Below are positions 7,423 through 16,319 of a stretch of 64,000 nt of DNA, one piece after another. Origin of the DNA: Adlercreutzia sp. ZJ176 (GTDB taxonomy: Bacteria > Actinomycetota > Coriobacteriia > Coriobacteriales > Eggerthellaceae); assembly GCF_011038975.1 (NCBI RefSeq), contig NZ_JAAKEC010000003.1:1-64000 (forward strand), given 5' to 3'. Numbering within the stretch: the first letter of the stretch is position 1; each line of letters opens with the position of its first letter. Below the pieces are notes generated by a model that was given only the letters and a program-made list of their open reading frames with translations, made no database searches and was not told the DNA's origin. Both the position numbers and the translations under genes were made by a program.

Positions 7423-8781
7423 CTATCGCAAGCTCACAGCCGCATCGAGGACAGCATCTGCGAGCACAGCCTTGCTCATGAGCGGCAGCTCGCGCGTTCC
7501 TTCCGCGTCGACGAGCCACACCTTGTTGTCATCGGTGCCGAAGGCGCGGCCCTCCCCCACCTCGTTGGCGACGATGAGGTCGGCGTGCTTGGACGCGAGC
7601 TTGCGGCGCGCGTTGCCGAGCACGTCGTCCGTCTCGGCGGCGAAGCCCACCACGCGCTGGTCGGCGCGCTTCTCCCGCGCGAGCGTCGCGAGGACGTCGG
7701 GGTTCTCCGTAAGCTCGACGACGCGAAGTGACGCGTCGTCAGCGCCCTTCTTGAGCTTGCGCTCGGCAGGGCGGGCGGGTCTGAAGTCTGCTACCGCCGC
7801 CGTGAACACCGCGATGTCGGCGCCTGCGAAGGGCGCGCGCGCCGCGTCGAGCATCTCGCGCGCCGTCTTGACGCGGATCACGCTCACGCCCTCGGGCGCC
7901 TCGAGCGCCACCGGCCCTGAGACGAGCGTCACCTGCGCGCCGCGCGCCGCCGCGGCGGCGGCCAGCGCGTATCCCGTCTTGCCGCTCGAGTAGTTGGAGA
8001 GGTAGCGCACCGCGTCGAGGGGCTCCACGGTCGGCCCCGCCGTCACCATCACGCGCAGGCCGGCCAGGTCACGCGCCGGCGTGCCAAAGGTCGCAGAGCC
8101 GGCAGCGGCCGCTTCCGCGCCCGCTGATGCTTCCTCGTCCGAGCAACCGTCCGCCACACTTGCCGACGCTTCCGCGCCGCCAGCGCCTACCTCCGCCGAC
8201 GCTTCCGCTTCCGCACTGCCAACGCTCTCGCCCGCGGCCCTCGCCTCGCGCAGCGCCTCGAGCGCGGCGCGCACGATGACGTCCACGTCAGCCAAACGCC
8301 CGCGACCCACGTCCCCGCAGGCCAGATACCCCTCGTCCGCCTCGATGACGCGCACGCCGCGCCCGCGCAGGCGCGCGAGGTTCTCCTGCGTGGCAGCCGC
8401 CTCGTACATATGCACGTTCATGGCGGGCGCTATCAGAAGCGGCGAGGTGGTGGCAAGGGCGGTGGTGGTGAGCAGGTCATCGGCGATGCCGCAGGCTATC
8501 TTGGCCGCCACGTTGGCCGTGCACGGCGCGATGAGGAACACGTCGCACTCTTGTGCGAGCGAGACATGGTGGATGGGGTCGCTCGCGTCATCGAACAGGC
8601 CCACGGCGACTGGCTCGTGCGTGAGGGCACGGAACGTGGTGGGGCCCACGAACTCACACGCGTGCTCAGTCATGACCACCTTGCACCGCACGCCCGCCTT
8701 CTGCAGGCCGCGCACGATCTCGCAGCTCTTGTAGGCGGCGATGCACCCGGTCACGCCCACCAAAACACACGGCTCGCTCAT
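7423..8781 (-). CDS. coaBC: bifunctional phosphopantothenoylcysteine decarboxylase/phosphopantothenate-cysteine ligase
   Basis: CoaBC makes 4'-phosphopantetheine from phosphopantothenate and cysteine in coenzyme A synthesis. The N-terminal flavoprotein (about residues 1-175) shows GVTGCIAAYK, the PAMNVHMY substrate motif and ACGDVGRGRLAD with the active-site Cys. The CoaB part (about 240-452) shows VTAGPTVEPLDAVRYLSN and SSGKTG. Between them lies an unusually long linker of about 60 residues made of Ala, Glu, Ser and Gly. The start codon overlaps the hemH stop (ATGA), and the gene shares an operon with ileS, lspA, rluD and hemH. Confidence 0.95.
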   Translation of the reverse strand: MSEPCVLVGVTGCIAAYKSCEIVRGLQKAGVRCKVVMTEHACEFVGPTTFRALTHEPVAVGLFDDASDPIHHVSLAQECDVFLIAPCTANVAAKIACGIADDLLTTTALATTSPLLIAPAMNVHMYEAAATQENLARLRGRGVRVIEADEGYLACGDVGRGRLADVDVIVRAALEALREARAAGESVGSAEAEASAEVGAGGAEASASVADGCSDEEASAGAEAAAAGSATFGTPARDLAGLRVMVTAGPTVEPLDAVRYLSNYSSGKTGYALAAAAAARGAQVTLVSGPVALEAPEGVSVIRVKTAREMLDAARAPFAGADIAVFTAAVADFRPARPAERKLKKGADDASLRVVELTENPDVLATLAREKRADQRVVGFAAETDDVLGNARRKLASKHADLIVANEVGEGRAFGTDDNKVWLVDAEGTRELPLMSKAVLADAVLDAAVSLR

Positions 8782-10091
8782 CGTTCGTCCTTTCGCGCGC
8801 TTTCTGCCGCGCCCGCGCGGTCCTCGTCGAGCGCATCACCCACGTACGGCGCGAGCACGTGCGCCAGCACGCGCAGATGCGCCTTGCTCTTGTTGAGGCA
8901 CGGCACGTACGTGAACGCCTCGCGCACCTCAGGCGCCTCGCGCACCGCGCGCGCCGCATGCGCGCCGGCCCCCTTCGCCATGCGAACCGCACCAGGCTCC
9001 CCTTGCGCGCCAGCCCCCTTCGCCACGCGCGGCACGCTGGTCTCCCTCTTCGCGCCAGCACCGCCCTTCCCTTCCGCGCCCGCGCCAGCCGCGCGCAGCG
9101 CTGCCAGGTACCCCGGCTTGAGCTCGCGTTCCACGTCGTAGAGCGTCTCGAGGCAGTCCACCGCGAAGTTCGGGCACACCATGAACACGCGCGAGCGCGC
9201 GCCCGACTCCGCCCAGCTCGCAAGCTTTTGCGATGCGAAGGGCGCCAGCCACTCGCGCCCCTTGTCGAAGCGGCACTGGTAGGCCACCGTCCAACGCCGG
9301 CGCTCAAGCCCGAGCTCGTTGGCCACGCCCAGGCTCGTGGCGCCCGTCTGAAGCTCGTAGGTGTCGCCGCGCTCGATGTCCGAGAGCGGGATGGAGTGGA
9401 ACGAGAACAGCAGGCGGTCGTCGGAGTCCACCTCAAAGCCCGCGCGCTTCACGGAAGCCGCGATGGCACGCAGGTAGACCGGGTCATCGTGGTAGTTGTC
9501 GATGACGGTGACCTCGCCCTTGAAGCGCGCCTTGCGCACCGCGCGCGCCACGCCGTCAGACACCGCGCCCGTGGTGGAGTACGCGCTCTGGGGGTACAGC
9601 GGCAGCACCACGAGGGAGTCGCACCCCGAAGCGCGCAGGTCGCGCACCGCGTGCGGCAGGGTCGGCGCGCTGTAGCTCATGGCGAAGTGCACCTCCACGT
9701 CAAGCCCGCGCTCGCGGTAGTACGCCGCGAGTCCCTGGGAGAGTCGCTCGTGCGCGACGATGAGCGGCGAGCCCTCGGGCGTCCAGATGGCCTGGTACTT
9801 CTCGGCCGAGGCAACGGCGCGCTTCGGCAGGATGAACAGGTGCAGGATGCACCACCACAGCACGCGGTTCATCGGCGCGATGCGCGGGTCCATGAGGAAG
9901 CGCCCCAGATAGGCCCGCACCGCCGCCGGCGTGGGCTCCTCGGGCGTCCCCGTGTTCACGAGGAGCACGCCGGTCCTCGCGCGCCTGCCCGCGGCAGCTT
10001 GATCGCCCGCCGCGCCGCGCGTCCTCCCCGCGCGCCGCCCGTTCGCGCCTGCGCGCACGCCCGCATTCGCCCCGCCCGCGGCCTCAGTCAT
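8778..10091 (-). CDS. hemH: ferrochelatase (coproporphyrin or protoporphyrin type)
   Basis: The enzyme inserts iron into a porphyrin in the last steps of heme synthesis. Family landmarks are GVLLVNTGTPEEPTP at the start of the core, LPLYPQSAYSTTG, and FSFHSIP with the catalytic His. Actinobacterial members usually act on coproporphyrin III, so that substrate is likely but not shown. The N-terminal 40 residues are basic and low complexity, and about 50 Ala/Gly/Lys residues are inserted just before the conserved C-terminal helix (YVPCLN...VLAPYV). ATG 10091 overlaps the end of the pseudouridine synthase gene by 8 bases and its stop overlaps the coaBC start. Confidence 0.92.
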   Translation of the reverse strand: MTEAAGGANAGVRAGANGRRAGRTRGAAGDQAAAGRRARTGVLLVNTGTPEEPTPAAVRAYLGRFLMDPRIAPMNRVLWWCILHLFILPKRAVASAEKYQAIWTPEGSPLIVAHERLSQGLAAYYRERGLDVEVHFAMSYSAPTLPHAVRDLRASGCDSLVVLPLYPQSAYSTTGAVSDGVARAVRKARFKGEVTVIDNYHDDPVYLRAIAASVKRAGFEVDSDDRLLFSFHSIPLSDIERGDTYELQTGATSLGVANELGLERRRWTVAYQCRFDKGREWLAPFASQKLASWAESGARSRVFMVCPNFAVDCLETLYDVERELKPGYLAALRAAGAGAEGKGGAGAKRETSVPRVAKGAGAQGEPGAVRMAKGAGAHAARAVREAPEVREAFTYVPCLNKSKAHLRVLAHVLAPYVGDALDEDRAGAAESARKDER

Positions 10092-11136
10092 AGATGACCC
10101 CTTCGATCGAAGGCTTTGGCGAACGCGCCATGAGCGCGGCCACCTCCTCGCCCGCCGCCGTCTTGCCCATGCTGCGCGCCTCCAAGCCGTCGAGCACCGC
10201 GGCCAGGTCACGCGGCAGGTTGTCCGCGAAGGAGAGCTCCTCGCCCGTCAGGGGGTGCTCAAAGCCCACGCGGAAGGAGTGCAGGAACTGCCGCTTGAGG
10301 CCGAGCTGGGCCTCGGGGTCGCGCGGGCCGTTCGCGACGTACACCGGGTCGCCCACGATGGGGTGGCGCGTGTACTGCATGTGCACGCGGATCTGGTGCG
10401 TGCGCCCCGTGAACAGCTTGCACTCGATGAGCGTGTAGCCGTCGTCGCGCCGAGCGTGCTCGAAGCGCTCGAGCACCCGAAACGTCGTGATGGCCTCGCG
10501 CGCGGAGGGCACGTCGCGCACCGCCATGCGCGTGCGCTCGCTGGCGGCGCGCGCGATGGGCGCATCGACCATGCCCGTGTCGTGCGCCATGACGCCGTGC
10601 ACGAGCGCGATGTAGCGCCGGTCGATGGCGCGGGCGCGGATGTCGTCCATGAGCGCGCGGCCCGCCTCGTCGGTCTTGGCCGCCAGCATGAGGCCGCTCG
10701 TGTCGCGGTCGAGCCGGTGCACGATGCCGAGGCGGTCGTCCTCGCCCTGCACATTGCACAGGTTCTCGGCCCCGCAGTGGAAGATGAGCGCGTTCACCAG
10801 CGTGCCGTCGGCGTGGTCGACGCTCGGGTGGCACACGAGCCCCACCTGCTTCGAGAGCACGATGAGGTCCTCGTCCTCATAACGTATGTCCAGGTCGATG
10901 GGCTGCCCGTACACGGGGAGCTGCTCGGGCTCATCGTCGAGCTCGCAGACGATCGCCTCGCCCGCGTTCACCTTGTGCTTCTTCGCGGCCACGCGCCCTC
11001 CCACGAGCACGCGCCCCTCCTCGACGGCGCGCGCAGCCGCCGAGCGGCTCGCGTACAGGGCATGCGCAGCCAGAAGCGCGTCGAGGCGCGATCCCGCGTC
11101 GGCGGCGGTGGCCACGTGGCAGACCGAGCGGCTCAT
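10084..11136 (-). CDS. rluD: RluA/RluD-family 23S rRNA pseudouridine synthase
   Basis: The 350-residue protein has an N-terminal S4 RNA-binding domain (about 10-75) followed by the RluA-type catalytic domain with the signature GIVHRLDRDTSGLM, whose second Asp is the nucleophile, and FTGRTHQIRVHM. It isomerises uridines in large-subunit rRNA; which positions cannot be read from sequence, so the symbol marks family rather than proven specificity. ATG 11136 is chosen over upstream codons because it has AGGAG at good spacing and overlaps the lspA stop in an ATGA, the arrangement used throughout this operon. Confidence 0.92.
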   Translation of the reverse strand: MSRSVCHVATAADAGSRLDALLAAHALYASRSAAARAVEEGRVLVGGRVAAKKHKVNAGEAIVCELDDEPEQLPVYGQPIDLDIRYEDEDLIVLSKQVGLVCHPSVDHADGTLVNALIFHCGAENLCNVQGEDDRLGIVHRLDRDTSGLMLAAKTDEAGRALMDDIRARAIDRRYIALVHGVMAHDTGMVDAPIARAASERTRMAVRDVPSAREAITTFRVLERFEHARRDDGYTLIECKLFTGRTHQIRVHMQYTRHPIVGDPVYVANGPRDPEAQLGLKRQFLHSFRVGFEHPLTGEELSFADNLPRDLAAVLDGLEARSMGKTAAGEEVAALMARSPKPSIEGVIYD

Positions 11137-11756
11137 GAGGCGCTCTCCTGCCGCCACTCGAGCGCGAGCGCTGCGAACACCAGGACGACGCCGCAGGTCA
11201 CGCCGATGTCAGCCACGTTGAACACCGGGAAGTCGATGAACGTGGGCTCGATGAAGTCCACCACGTACCCCAGGGCGAAGCGGTCGAGCGCGTTGCCGAT
11301 GCCGCCCGCGAACACGAGCGCGAGCCCGACGTTCATCACGAGCGAGGAGGTGCGCGCCGAGGCCACGGCGTAGGCCAGAAGCGCGCCGCACACCACGACG
11401 GCGAGCACGCCGAGGGCGAAGGTCATGTCGCCGAACATGCCCCACGCCGCGCCCGTGTTGTGCACGAGGCGCAGCTGGAAGACGCCCGCGAAGGGCCCGG
11501 CGACAAGTTCGCCGGGCTCGTAGGCGTTAAACGCCTGCTTGGAGGCGATGTCGAGCACCAGCCACGCGCACGCCACCGCGCAGAACGCGACCAGGTTGCG
11601 GACGCGCCGGGACGCCGGGACGCCCGGGGCAGCCGCGCCCGCAAGCTCTGCCGCGCCCGCAAGCTCCACGCCCACCGAAGCGTCCGCGCCCGCAAGCTCC
11701 ACCGGCCCCGCGCCCTCCGCGCCCGCGCCCTTTTCGCCAAATCGCTCGTCAGCCAT
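11133..11756 (-). CDS. lspA: lipoprotein signal peptidase (signal peptidase II)
   Basis: LspA cleaves lipid-modified prolipoproteins in the membrane. Four hydrophobic segments are present, with the family motifs NTGAAWGMF, GGIGNALDR and FNVADIG; the Asp residues of the last two form the catalytic dyad. The first 45 residues are an added Gly/Ala/Glu-rich tail not found in typical 160-residue LspA. ATG 11756 is preferred to a TTG at 11768. It is 15 bases downstream of ileS and overlaps rluD by 4 bases. ileS-lspA adjacency is common in bacteria. Confidence 0.94.
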   Translation of the reverse strand: MADERFGEKGAGAEGAGPVELAGADASVGVELAGAAELAGAAAPGVPASRRVRNLVAFCAVACAWLVLDIASKQAFNAYEPGELVAGPFAGVFQLRLVHNTGAAWGMFGDMTFALGVLAVVVCGALLAYAVASARTSSLVMNVGLALVFAGGIGNALDRFALGYVVDFIEPTFIDFPVFNVADIGVTCGVVLVFAALALEWRQESAS

Positions 11757-11771
11757 GCCGCTCAGCAAGTC

Positions 11772-14633
11772 TTATTCCGCAGACGCGGAGAAGCCGATGG
11801 CGTCGAGCGCATCGCCGCAGCGCGCGCACACGTCCGGGTGCGCCGCGTTGCCGCCGAGCTCGCGGAAGTTCCAGCAGCGCGGGCACTTCTCGCCCGACGC
11901 CGGCTCCACGCGCGCGCTCGGCTCCTGCGCGTCCGCGCATGCCTCGAACGTCACGCCCGCCACGATGAAGAGCTCCTCATACACGCCGGCGTCGAACCGC
12001 TCCAGCTGCTCGAGCGTCGCAAGCGGCACGCTCACGCGCACCACAGCCTCCTGGCTCTTGTTGATGGCCTTCGCCGTGCGCGCGTCCTCGAGCGCCTTGG
12101 TGACCACCTCGCGCACGGAGAGCACCTGCTCCCACGTGCCGAGGATCCCCGCGCACACCGCCTCGTCGGGCAGCGCCGGCGCGAAATCGGCGCGCGCGGG
12201 CCAGCCGGCGAGCTGCACGCTGCAGGCGCGGTCGGCGCGCGTGCGCGCGGCCGGTGGGAAGTGCTCCCACACCTCGTCGCAGGTGAACGACAGGATGGGC
12301 GAGAGCACGCGCACGAGCACCTCGAGGATGTTCATGAGCACGGTCTGCACGGCGCGGCGCCGCATGGACGCGGGCGCCTCGGAGTACAGGCGGTCCTTCG
12401 TCACATCCATGTAGACGGCCGACAGGTCGTTCACGAAGTCGTATGCGAGGCGGTAGACGTTGTTGAACTTGTACGCCTCGTAGCTGGCCTCGACCTCAGC
12501 AAGCAGCGCCGCGGTCTTCGCCATCATGTACTGGTCGATGGGCTCGAGGTCATCCCACGTCATCGACGAGGCAGCCGCGTCGTCGTAGTCGTTCAAGTTC
12601 CCGAGCAGGAAGCGGAAGGTGTTGCGGAAGCGGCGGTACGCGTCCGAGACCTGCTTGAGGATGCCGTCGGAGATGGACACGTCCTGGGAGTAGTCGACGC
12701 TGGCCACCCACAGGCGCAGCACGTCGGCACCGTACTTGTCGCAGACCGCGGCGGGGTCGATGCCGTTGCCGAGCGACTTGGACATCTTGCGGCCCTGCTC
12801 GTCGACGGTGAACCCGCAGTGCATGACGCTTCTGTAGGGCGGCACCCCGTAGGCGCCCATGCTGGTGAGCAGCGAGGACTGGAACCAGCCGCGATGCTGG
12901 TCAGAGCCTTCCAGGTACATGTCCGCCGGGAAGGTGAGGCCCTCGGCGGAGCGGTGCTTGCACACGCTCGTGTGCGTCACGCCCGACTCCCACCACACGT
13001 CGAGGATGTCCTTCTCGGGCACCAACTCGGTGCCCCCGCAGCGCGCGCACTTCGTGTTCTTCGGCAGGTACTCGCGCGGCTCGCGCGTGAACCACGCGTC
13101 GGCGCCCTCCGTGCGGAACAGCTCGATCACCGCGTCAAACGTCTCGGCCGTGGCCACCGTCTCGCCGCACTTCGCGCACTTGAACACGGGGATGGGCACT
13201 CCCCAGGAGCGCTGGCGCGAGATGCACCAGTCGGGGCGGTCGGCCACCATGGACCCGATGCGGTTCTTGGCCCACTCGGGGATCCAGGTCACCTCGGAGC
13301 CGATGGCGTGCAGCGCGTCCTCGCGCAGGGAGTTCTTGTCCATCGACACGAACCACTGGTCAGTGGCGCGGAAGATGACAGGCTCATGGCAGCGCCAGCA
13401 GTGCGGGTAGGAGTGGTTGATCTCCTGCTTGGCCACGAGCGTGCCCTGCCCGCGCAGCCACTCGATGATGACGGGGTTGGCCTCGTCCACGTCGAGCCCG
13501 GCGAAGCGGCCCGCCTCGTCGGTGAAGCAGCCGTTGTCGTCGACCGGCATGAGCAGCGGGACGTCGAACTCGATGCCCACGAGGTAGTCGTCCTGGCCAT
13601 GCCCCGGGGCGGTGTGCACGCAGCCGGTGCCGGTGTCGAGCGTGACGTGGTCGCCGTAGATGATGGTGCCCTTGAGGTCCTGGCGCACCGGGCAGGTGTA
13701 GGTGAGGCCGCACATCTGCTTGCCCTTGAGGGTGACGGGCTCGCCCTGCGCGCTCTCCACGAAGCGGTAGCCCTCCCAGCCGGCCACCTCGGCCACCTGC
13801 TCCACGAGCTCGCGCGCCATGATCATGTTCACGCCGTCGACGACCACCATCACGTAGTCGGCCTCGGGCGCGAGCGACACGGCGGTGTTCGCCGGCAGCG
13901 TCCAGGGCGTGGTTGTCCAGATGAGCACGTAGGCGTCGCCCTCGGCTCCCGCGGCCTCGAACACGCCGGGCATGAGGTCCATCTTGAAGCGCACGAAGAT
14001 GGACGGCGACACCTCGTCGCCGTACTCGATCTCCGCCTCAGCGAGCGCGGTGTGGCAGCGCTTGCACCAGTGGATGGGCTTGCGGCCGCGGTACACCGAG
14101 CCCTTCAGGTACATCTCCTTGAAGATCTCAACGTTGCCCGCCTCGAAGTCAGGGAGGTAGGTGAGGTAGGGCTTGTCCCACTCGGCGTTCACGCCGAGGC
14201 GCTTGAAGCCGTCGCGCTGGACGTTCACGTACTTCGTGGCCCAGTCGCGGCACAGCTTGCGCAGCTCGGGCTGGCTCGTGGCCGCCATCTTCTCGGGGCC
14301 CAGGGTCTTCTCGACCATGTGCTCGATGGGCTGGCCGTGGCAGTCCCAGCCGGGGATGTAGGGGGTGAAGTAGCCGCGCTGCGCATGGCTCTTCACCACG
14401 AAGTCCTTCAGGATCTTGTTGAAGGCGTGGCCGATGTGGATGGGACCGTTGGCGTAGGGCGGGCCGTCGTGCAGCACGAAGGGCTTGCCGTCCTTGTTCT
14501 TCTCCAAAACGCGATGGTAGATGTCCTCTTCAGCCCACTTCTCCAAGCGCTTCGGCTCGTTGGCGGGCAAGTTGCCCCTCATGGCGAAGTCGGTCTGAGG
14601 GAGGTTCATGGTCTCTTTATAGCTGTTAGCCAC
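11772..14633 (-). CDS. ileS: isoleucyl-tRNA synthetase
   Basis: This 953-residue class I synthetase charges tRNA-Ile. The HIGH box appears in PIHIGHAF, the KMSKS loop in GRKMSKSLGNG, the editing domain occupies about residues 200-400, and the C-terminal zinc finger is CPRCW and CARC. The GTG at 14633 (SYKETMNLPQTDF start) is preferred to the ATG at 14609 because the extra residues are typical of the family and GGGAAG lies five bases upstream. It heads the lspA-rluD-hemH-coaBC-vsr operon. The 257-base leader shows no T-box conserved element. Confidence 0.95.
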   Translation of the reverse strand: MANSYKETMNLPQTDFAMRGNLPANEPKRLEKWAEEDIYHRVLEKNKDGKPFVLHDGPPYANGPIHIGHAFNKILKDFVVKSHAQRGYFTPYIPGWDCHGQPIEHMVEKTLGPEKMAATSQPELRKLCRDWATKYVNVQRDGFKRLGVNAEWDKPYLTYLPDFEAGNVEIFKEMYLKGSVYRGRKPIHWCKRCHTALAEAEIEYGDEVSPSIFVRFKMDLMPGVFEAAGAEGDAYVLIWTTTPWTLPANTAVSLAPEADYVMVVVDGVNMIMARELVEQVAEVAGWEGYRFVESAQGEPVTLKGKQMCGLTYTCPVRQDLKGTIIYGDHVTLDTGTGCVHTAPGHGQDDYLVGIEFDVPLLMPVDDNGCFTDEAGRFAGLDVDEANPVIIEWLRGQGTLVAKQEINHSYPHCWRCHEPVIFRATDQWFVSMDKNSLREDALHAIGSEVTWIPEWAKNRIGSMVADRPDWCISRQRSWGVPIPVFKCAKCGETVATAETFDAVIELFRTEGADAWFTREPREYLPKNTKCARCGGTELVPEKDILDVWWESGVTHTSVCKHRSAEGLTFPADMYLEGSDQHRGWFQSSLLTSMGAYGVPPYRSVMHCGFTVDEQGRKMSKSLGNGIDPAAVCDKYGADVLRLWVASVDYSQDVSISDGILKQVSDAYRRFRNTFRFLLGNLNDYDDAAASSMTWDDLEPIDQYMMAKTAALLAEVEASYEAYKFNNVYRLAYDFVNDLSAVYMDVTKDRLYSEAPASMRRRAVQTVLMNILEVLVRVLSPILSFTCDEVWEHFPPAARTRADRACSVQLAGWPARADFAPALPDEAVCAGILGTWEQVLSVREVVTKALEDARTAKAINKSQEAVVRVSVPLATLEQLERFDAGVYEELFIVAGVTFEACADAQEPSARVEPASGEKCPRCWNFRELGGNAAHPDVCARCGDALDAIGFSASAE

Positions 14634-14890
14634 CGGAGCTTCCCAACCTTTCGTACGTACTTCAAAAAGCCTCTTAACGTAAACTTGTTCAGTATATGTC
14701 AACCTCGCAGGCGTTTCTATCGCTCGCAGGAAAAACGGATGCGAAAAGCGCGCAGATGATGCACGGCCGCTTGGAGCCTGTCGGTTTATCCCCACGTAGC
14801 GAATTCGTGACAAACGAGCCGACGGCGACACGCATGCGGACGCGCATGCGGTAGAATGGCACAGGTTCACCCTGACCACAAGGAGCGCTC

Positions 14891-15763
14891 ATGGATTTCG
14901 AAATCGTCACCGACTCGAGCAGCAACCTCACCGAAGACATGATCGAGGAGTTCGGGCTGCACATCCTGCCGCTCACGTTCATGGTCGACGGGCAGCAGCG
15001 CCAGAGCTACCTCAAGGGGGCGCACACCGACCTCTCCCAGTTCTACCGCATGATGCGCGAGGGCAAGGTCATCACCACCTCGCTGCCCAACCTCGCCGAG
15101 TCCGAGAAGCTCCTGCGCTCCCTGCTTGAGGCCGGGCGCGACGTGCTCTACATCGGGTTCTCAAGCGGGCTGTCGGGCACCTACGAGGCAACTGACCTGC
15201 TCCTTCGCGAGCTGGCCGAAGAGTACCCCGCGCGCACCATCCGCACCGTCGACACGCTGGCCGCCTCGGGCGGCGAGGGCCTTTTAGTCTGGCACGCCGT
15301 GCAGCGCGCCCGCGCAGGCGCGAGCATCACCGAGGTGCACGCGTGGCTCGAGGAGAACAAGCTGCACCTGGCGCACTGGTTCACGGTGGACGACCTCATG
15401 TTTTTGTTCCGCGGCGGGCGCGTGTCGAAGACGAGCGCGTGGGCGGGCACGCTCCTGAACATCAAGCCCGTCATGCACGTGGACGACGAGGGGCACCTCA
15501 TCCCGCTCGAGAAGGTGCGCGGGCGCAAGAAGTCGCTCAACGCGCTCGTGGACCACATGGCGAAGACGGCGCTGGCGCCCGTCGAGGACCAGATGGTGTT
15601 CATCACGCACGGCGACTGCCTCGAGGACGCCGAGTACGTGGCCGCGCAGGTGAAGGAGCGCCTCGGCGTGCGCGACGTGGTCATCAACTGGGTCGACCCC
15701 GTGATCGGCGCGCACTCCGGCCCCGGCACGATGGCGCTCTTCTTCCTGGCGTCCGGACGCTGA
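14891..15763 (+). CDS. DegV family fatty acid-binding protein
   Basis: The 290-residue protein matches DegV/FakB: an N-terminal IVTDSSSNL segment, the lipid head-group motif TTSLPNLAES, FSSGLSGTYEA, and RGGRVSK in the second domain. FakB proteins present fatty acids to the kinase FakA for phosphorylation; no fakA is seen here. It is divergent from ileS, with AAGGAGCGC ahead of ATG. A single-gene unit. Confidence 0.92.
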   Translation: MDFEIVTDSSSNLTEDMIEEFGLHILPLTFMVDGQQRQSYLKGAHTDLSQFYRMMREGKVITTSLPNLAESEKLLRSLLEAGRDVLYIGFSSGLSGTYEATDLLLRELAEEYPARTIRTVDTLAASGGEGLLVWHAVQRARAGASITEVHAWLEENKLHLAHWFTVDDLMFLFRGGRVSKTSAWAGTLLNIKPVMHVDDEGHLIPLEKVRGRKKSLNALVDHMAKTALAPVEDQMVFITHGDCLEDAEYVAAQVKERLGVRDVVINWVDPVIGAHSGPGTMALFFLASGR

Positions 15764-15795
15764 GCACACGCATAGTCCTGCCGCACCCAAGTAGC

Positions 15796-15858
15796 TGCTA
15801 TAATGGGGCTGTTAGAACCGAGGCACGGTGATGATTGGGTCCCTACCGTCTCGGTTCT
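15796..15858 (+). promoter_or_regulatory. extended -10 promoter and hairpin ahead of higA
   Basis: TGC-TATAAT at 15796-15804 is an extended -10 element. Ten bases later AGAACCGAG (15814-15822) pairs with CTCGGTTCT (15850-15858), with an inner ACGGT/ACCGT pairing. The transcript then runs into the toxin relic and higA. The hairpin occupies the place where the body of a higB toxin gene would be expected. Confidence 0.55.
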
Positions 15859-15860
15859 CT

Positions 15861-15929
15861 TCGTTTAAGTTTCTTAGCTACTTCAAGCCCGATGGCGTAT
15901 ACGATGTTGAAATTTGCGACTACCACTGA
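15861..15929 (+). pseudogene. C-terminal remnant of a HigB/RelE-type toxin gene
   Basis: The frame ending TGA 15927-15929 reads YFKPDGVYDVEICDYH, which resembles the C-terminus of HigB toxins (FxDGDAYDVxxxDYH). It ends 14 bases before higA, exactly where higB normally ends. The rest of the toxin is missing and replaced by promoter and hairpin sequence. Confidence 0.6.
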
Positions 15930-15943
15930 ATCGGGAGGATGCC

Positions 15944-16294
15944 ATGAGCGATGAGATCTATTTGAGGGAAGATGCCCTGCTCATAGGCCGAGAGCCTATC
16001 CATCCCGGCGAGTTTCTCCGGGAGGACTACATGCCGGAGCTCGGTTTGAGCGTGGCGGAATTGGCAAAGCGGCTTGGCGTCACGCGCCAGACGGTGAACG
16101 AGATCGTTCGCGAGAAACGCGGTCTCAGCCCCGAGATGTGCCTGCGGCTGGGGCGGCTGTTCGGCACCACCCCGCAGTTCTGGATGAACATGCAGCAGAA
16201 GGTAGACCTGTGGAACTCCATGGAGCTGCACTGCGAGGACATCGAGAAGGTGGAGCCGCTCGAGGTGCCCGAGCTGGCGATGGCCGCCGGGTGA
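15944..16294 (+). CDS. higA: HigA family antitoxin, orphan
   Basis: The 116-residue protein has the HigA core: IHPGEFLREDYMPELGLSV, the helix-turn-helix AELAKRLGVTRQTVNEIV, then KRGLSPEMCLRLGRLF and PQFWMNMQ. Such proteins neutralise HigB mRNA-cleaving toxins and repress their own operon. The ATG at 15944 follows GGGAGG by six bases. Upstream only the last 20 or so codons of a toxin remain, so this is an orphan antitoxin that may act as an autonomous regulator or protect against an unlinked toxin. Confidence 0.9.
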   Translation: MSDEIYLREDALLIGREPIHPGEFLREDYMPELGLSVAELAKRLGVTRQTVNEIVREKRGLSPEMCLRLGRLFGTTPQFWMNMQQKVDLWNSMELHCEDIEKVEPLEVPELAMAAG

Positions 16295-16319
16295 CACGCA
16301 CACCATCAGCGCAATGACC

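Noticed and set aside
11460-14759. 1099-residue plus-strand open frame
   Set aside because: Antisense shadow of lspA and ileS, which carry clear motifs on the minus strand.
14634-14890. T-box riboswitch upstream of ileS
   Set aside because: No AGGGTGGNACCGCG-type T-box element or terminator was found in the leader.
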